In this document: piece by piece, positions 6,528 to 9,081 of the stretch
Layout: each line of letters starts with the position of its first letter
Numbering within the stretch: position 1 is the stretch's first letter
NCBI GenBank assembly: GCA_036803025.1
Contig: DAIRVC010000105.1
Coordinates: forward strand, 1-9,081
Length of the DNA: 9,081 nt
Direction: 5' to 3'
Source of the DNA: DAIRVC01 sp036803025
GTDB lineage: Bacteria; Chloroflexota; Anaerolineae; Anaerolineales; E44-bin32
Program-made: the position numbers and the translations under genes
Notes under the pieces: generated by a model
What the model was told of the DNA's origin: nothing
Databases searched by the model: none
What the model saw: the letters and a program-made list of their open reading frames with translations, nothing else

Positions 6528-7333
6528 CGGTGTTGTCCTACCTGCTCGAGGAATTGGAGAAGGACTTCGACATTCGGTACGCGGCGAGCCGCCAGCCTGA
6601 CCCGGCGGCCCTTGTCGGCCTCGTCCGGCTGCAGGACGAGACGGCCTCGCGCCAATTCGGCCCGGCCGACTTGAGCCCACGGATGGACCCGGCCGTTCAG
6701 CCGCAGCCCCTCCGGGGCGACGACCACGGGGCCGAATGCCAGGGCCTGGCCTTCGTTGAAAGCGCGAGAGTACTCGGCCAGCAGCCCGGGGTAGACGCGC
6801 TTCTTGACCGTTTCCGCCAAAGCGTCCAGCCCGTCAATCGTGCGTGTCAGCCGTATGCGCTGCTCGCCCTCGGAACCGTCGAGCCTCAACTGATCGACCG
6901 TCAGCGTCAGTTCGGCCATCGAGCGCCTCGACGGCCAGGGCAGTGCGTCCCGGAATGCGGCGGTGTAGATGCCGCGCACGCGCTCCCAAGGGACGATCTG
7001 CAGCCTGGCGCCGCGCTCGATCGCCAATCCCGATTCATGGACCTTCACCCGGATCCGCCGCGTGCGCAGCAGCAGGGCGACACCCAGGCCCCCCAGCGCC
7101 CCCAACGCCAGCGCGGTCAGGAAGGCTGGGCCGGACCAGCGCCAGACTACGGCCGGTCCATAGCGGCTGAAGGCAAAGTACCAGCGATACAGCCCGTAGG
7201 CGAAGGCTGCCAGCGCACCGACAGCACCGACCACGGCCAGCGCGCCAAGACGCTGCCGCAGCCCGCGACGCAGGCTGTGCGTCTCGAGCAGTGGGCCCAG
7301 GTCGGCGCGGGATGGGCCTGCGTTCATGCCCAT
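6524..7333 (-). CDS. two-helix membrane protein with tandem PH-like blocks (DUF6585-like)
   Basis: A 269-residue protein. A short cytoplasmic start (1-27) precedes two membrane helices (about 28-48 and 66-90), joined by a loop rich in Trp, Tyr and Arg; the remainder (91-269) is soluble. The soluble part shows two similar blocks: VHESGLAIERG followed by IVPWERVRGIY (98-123), and VVAPEGLRLNG followed by VHPWAQVGRAEL (204-227). The shared pattern, V-x3-GL then a Pro-Trp and a basic strand, is typical of small PH-like beta domains in bacterial membrane proteins. Overall layout, including YPGLLAEYSRAFNEGQALAFG in the middle and an RRVPNVEVLLQFL end, is what I recall of DUF6585; this is not verified. 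ATG 7333 starts one base after the upstream stop with AGGG four bases before it; ATG 7327 is an alternative. The stop overlaps the lipoprotein ATG, so the two are translationally coupled. Function unknown. Confidence 0.78.
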   Translation of the reverse strand: MGMNAGPSRADLGPLLETHSLRRGLRQRLGALAVVGAVGALAAFAYGLYRWYFAFSRYGPAVVWRWSGPAFLTALALGALGGLGVALLLRTRRIRVKVHESGLAIERGARLQIVPWERVRGIYTAAFRDALPWPSRRSMAELTLTVDQLRLDGSEGEQRIRLTRTIDGLDALAETVKKRVYPGLLAEYSRAFNEGQALAFGPVVVAPEGLRLNGRVHPWAQVGRAELARGRLVLQPDEADKGRRVRLAARRVPNVEVLLQFLEQVGQHR

Positions 7334-7334
7334 T

Positions 7335-8066
7335 TCACCCTGGGGCCACCCGCGCCGCGAGAAGCGCCGACAGGAAGGCCAGCGCGCCGGCGCCGACTCC
7401 GGTCAACGCCGCGCCGCGACGGTTTGTCGGCGAGAAGGCCGCGCCCAGGCCCAGGCCGATGCCGAACACGGCCAGTGCCCAAGCCAGGGCGAGCGCCGCA
7501 GAGGCCAGGTCCATTTCTCCCAGCGGGACGGCGGCCCAGGCCGCCAGAAGAGCGATCAGTCCGCACACGCGCGCCCACGAGGCCAGAGCATCCGTCCGGT
7601 TGGGTACGACTTCAGGGATTACCGGCAGAGTGTCGTCCAGCCCGCTGGCGCCCGAAGTGCCGTAGAGCATGCGGTAGAACAGGAACTGGTTCCAGGCAGT
7701 GATAGCCAGGATGACACGGGCGACGGCGGTCGCCCAGCCTTCCATCGTGCTGCCACCCAGGAGTCCCCGCAGGGGATCGCTGCCCAGCGCGGCGCCCCCC
7801 GGGACGAGGAATACCAGGGAGAGTGCCCAGGCCACAGCCACGAGCGCCAGCAGCGCCGGCTGGGCGACTGCGGCGAGCAGGGCGGCGCCGACCAGCCAGG
7901 CGATCCCGAGGACGATTGCCCCAAGAGGCGCCTCGCCTCGCAGTGCCTGCGCGATCGTCAATCCCGCGATCGCCAGGAAGAGCGCCGCCCAGGTCCACTG
8001 GATGCGGCGCAGGCGCGTGGCGGCGAGCTGCAGATTGGGGGAGTCAGCGGTCAGTGTCACGGGCAC
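7335..8066 (-). CDS. polytopic (about seven-helix) membrane protein, unknown function
   Basis: A 243-residue, strongly hydrophobic protein with about seven likely membrane segments: 24-42, 47-67, 70-90, 113-134, 162-181, 187-210 and 218-240. The N-terminal 20 residues are polar with a basic LRRIQW edge, and the longest soluble loop (about 135-160, with a DDTLPVIPEVVPNR stretch) separates helices 4 and 5. No catalytic or transport motif is recognisable, and I cannot assign a family. The frame begins at GTG 8066; GTG 8060 is an equally possible start, and no strong ribosome site precedes either one. It lies 30 bases after the DUF35 gene and one base before the DUF6585-like gene, so it very likely belongs to the same transcript and may act with the two following genes in the envelope. 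Confidence 0.75.
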   Translation of the reverse strand: MPVTLTADSPNLQLAATRLRRIQWTWAALFLAIAGLTIAQALRGEAPLGAIVLGIAWLVGAALLAAVAQPALLALVAVAWALSLVFLVPGGAALGSDPLRGLLGGSTMEGWATAVARVILAITAWNQFLFYRMLYGTSGASGLDDTLPVIPEVVPNRTDALASWARVCGLIALLAAWAAVPLGEMDLASAALALAWALAVFGIGLGLGAAFSPTNRRGAALTGVGAGALAFLSALLAARVAPG

Positions 8067-8096
8067 CTGCGACCGTCCGGGCCGGATCGGCCGGGG

Positions 8097-8657
8097 CTAC
8101 TTCTTGGCGGCCGAGGCCGGGACAAAGTAGACATCCGTCGGCTTGAGCTTGCTGTTGCGCAGGAAGCGCGGTCGGACTTCCATGCCGACCCAATCGGTCG
8201 AGGCCTGGTCCGGGTCGACCCCCATCAGGCGCGTCAGGAACAGGGTATTGGCGCCCTCGAATTCGATCAGGGCCAGAACGTACGGCGTTTCCGGCAGGAA
8301 CTCCTCCGAACCGAAGTGGCAGACGGTGAACGCGTGCACGCGCGCCTTGCGGTCGGTCAGATCGATCCACTCGGTTTCCCCGCCGCTGTACATGTCGTGG
8401 CCGCGCGGCGTCGCGTAGGTATAGCCGCTGTCCGGATCGCGCGTGGCCAGCAGATGGCGGTTGGAGGCCCCGGCGAACCAGGGGCTGTCCTGGCCGTAGG
8501 AATGCAGATAGGTCACCCGGTAGTCCTGTTCGATCTGGATCGGGGCCATGCGCTTCAAGAACGCCAGGGCATCGGGATCGGTCTCAACCGGGAACGGCAA
8601 TCCGTGGACGATGTAGCCGCCGAGGGTCTCCGGTCGCTGATCAGGTAACTTGGCCAT
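8097..8657 (-). CDS. DUF35 OB-fold protein (thiolase partner) with zinc-ribbon cysteines replaced
   Basis: A 186-residue soluble protein of the DUF35 / zinc-ribbon OB-fold family. Members bind SCP-x-like thiolases; in archaea a DUF35 protein bridges thiolase and HMG-CoA synthase. Residues about 40-65 (YLHSYGQDSPWF at 50-61) are the N-terminal helices, 68-95 the ribbon region and about 100-180 the OB-fold, with RVHAFTVCHFG and PYVLALIEFEG strands. The ribbon normally carries two CxxC pairs; here they read as D74-P-D-S77 and D88-M-Y-S91, so none of the four ligands is a cysteine although spacing and flanks (ATR-xxxx-GYTYATPRGH) are kept. ATG 8657 has AGAGAGGA four bases upstream; the longer frame to 8852 would run through the thiolase end. 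A hairpin sits directly before the ribosome site. It follows the thiolase by 56 bases, as partner genes usually do. Confidence 0.88.
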   Translation of the reverse strand: MAKLPDQRPETLGGYIVHGLPFPVETDPDALAFLKRMAPIQIEQDYRVTYLHSYGQDSPWFAGASNRHLLATRDPDSGYTYATPRGHDMYSGGETEWIDLTDRKARVHAFTVCHFGSEEFLPETPYVLALIEFEGANTLFLTRLMGVDPDQASTDWVGMEVRPRFLRNSKLKPTDVYFVPASAAKK

Positions 8658-8670
8658 GGGGTCCTCTCTC

Positions 8671-8705
8671 TCAACTTCCGAAGTCCGAGGCACTTCGGAT
8701 GTTGA
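8671..8705 (-). promoter_or_regulatory. intercistronic hairpin next to the DUF35 ribosome site
   Basis: Inverted repeat: TCAACTTCCGAAGT (8671-8684) and ACTTCGGATGTTGA (8692-8705) pair at 13 of 14 positions, with one T-T mismatch at 8676/8700, around the 7-base loop CCGAGGC. On the minus-strand transcript it falls between the thiolase stop (8714) and the purine-rich ribosome site of the DUF35 gene (8662-8670), which it abuts. No T-run follows, so it is not an intrinsic terminator. It may tune translation, mark an mRNA processing or stability point, or be a protein-binding operator. Confidence 0.65.
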
Positions 8706-8713
8706 CAGAAGCT

Positions 8714-9081
8714 CTATTCCTCGCGTTCCAAGATCGAAATGGTGACGTAGGTGCCGGTCCCCGCGTGCGAGTGGATGGCGCCGCGCCGGGCGTCCTTGAC
8801 TTGCAGGGCCTGATCGCCGAAGTGCCGGCCGATCGAACCCTGCAGTTGCCAAATGGCGAAGACTGCCTGCATCAGGCCGGTGGCGCCGACCGGGTGACCG
8901 CAGGCGATCAGACCGCCGGAGGGGTTGACCGGGCAGGCAGGCTTCTCAGGCAGCTTGAGGCCGTAGTCGATCCCCGGCATGAAGGCCTTGCCCGACGCGG
9001 CGAAGGGGCCGCCCTCGCCGTAGCGGCACAGGCCCATGTCCTCGTAGGTCTGGATCTCGGAGCTGGTGTAGGCATCGTGCA
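8714..9081 (-). CDS. SCP-x-like thiolase, C-terminal part (5' end outside window)
   Basis: The minus-strand frame is open to the window edge and ends at the TAG at 8716-8714, giving the last 122 residues. The visible part opens with HDAYTSSEIQTYEDMG, equivalent to the ELHDAF region of SCP-x-type thiolases, then PVNPSGGLIACGHPVGATG with the conserved active-site His of the GHPxGATG motif. The end, AIHSHAGTGTYVTISILERE, has the AxxHxxGTG form of this subgroup instead of the CASGG motif of degradative thiolases. Such enzymes catalyse Claisen or retro-Claisen C-C bond chemistry on acyl-CoA and work with a DUF35 partner, which is the next gene. The ATG at 9037 is internal; the start is off the window. 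In several archaea and some bacteria this pair follows HMG-CoA synthase, so that gene may lie just beyond the edge (inference). Confidence 0.92.
   Translation of the reverse strand, partial: HDAYTSSEIQTYEDMGLCRYGEGGPFAASGKAFMPGIDYGLKLPEKPACPVNPSGGLIACGHPVGATGLMQAVFAIWQLQGSIGRHFGDQALQVKDARRGAIHSHAGTGTYVTISILEREE

Noticed and set aside
6528..6680. N-terminal extension of the lipoprotein to 6680
   Set aside because: It lies inside the upstream gene, is Arg/Pro-rich, and would bury the signal peptide and lipobox.
6440..8648. Overlapping plus-strand open frames of 420 and 440 codons
   Set aside because: They run antisense through the three membrane-associated genes and the DUF35 gene, are rich in Arg, Pro and Gln, and show no family resemblance.
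8658..8852. N-terminal extension of the DUF35 protein to 8852
   Set aside because: It covers the thiolase C-terminus and the hairpin out of phase, and has no family similarity; ATG 8657 has a good ribosome site.

Overview
This is a GC-rich bacterial window with densely packed, often overlapping genes. The gene set is a fused formimidoyltransferase-cyclodeaminase, a thiolase paired with a DUF35 OB-fold protein, a DUF6585-like protein and a lipoprotein joining CBM20-like modules to a GH113-like barrel. It resembles genomes of the Chloroflexota, especially Anaerolineae. That placement is inferred from gene content only; no rRNA or other marker is present.

Left part, plus strand (1-2205): the C-terminal half of an MFS transporter, then after a 7-base gap the bifunctional folate enzyme FTCD of the histidine-degradation/one-carbon route. 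A perfect palindrome surrounds the FTCD stop codon. The roughly 350 bases that follow (2206-2553) hold no convincing gene. They contain two tandem copies of a repeat of about 107 bases and then an extended -10 promoter candidate. This promoter probably drives a small two-helix membrane protein, which may begin at a CTG codon and ends 9 bases before a convergent gene.

Right part, minus strand (9081 down to 2785): six co-directional genes in transcription order. They are a thiolase of the SCP-x-like type (its N-terminus lies outside the window), its DUF35/OB-fold partner, a seven-helix membrane protein, a two-helix protein with two PH-like blocks (DUF6585-like), a large secreted lipoprotein, and, after a 119-base gap, an acyl-CoA dehydrogenase. 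The spacings are 56, 30 and 1 base, then a 4-base ATGA overlap, so the first five genes look like one transcript. The thiolase, DUF35 protein and acyl-CoA dehydrogenase point to acyl-CoA metabolism. The three middle genes look like an envelope module of unknown purpose.

The most notable signals are: the DUF35 protein has Asp/Ser at all four positions where the family's zinc-ribbon cysteines normally stand; a strong imperfect hairpin abuts the ribosome binding site of that same gene; the GH113-like barrel appears to lack the usual acid/base glutamate; the three-gene membrane/lipoprotein unit is tightly coupled; and a tandem intergenic repeat follows ftcD.
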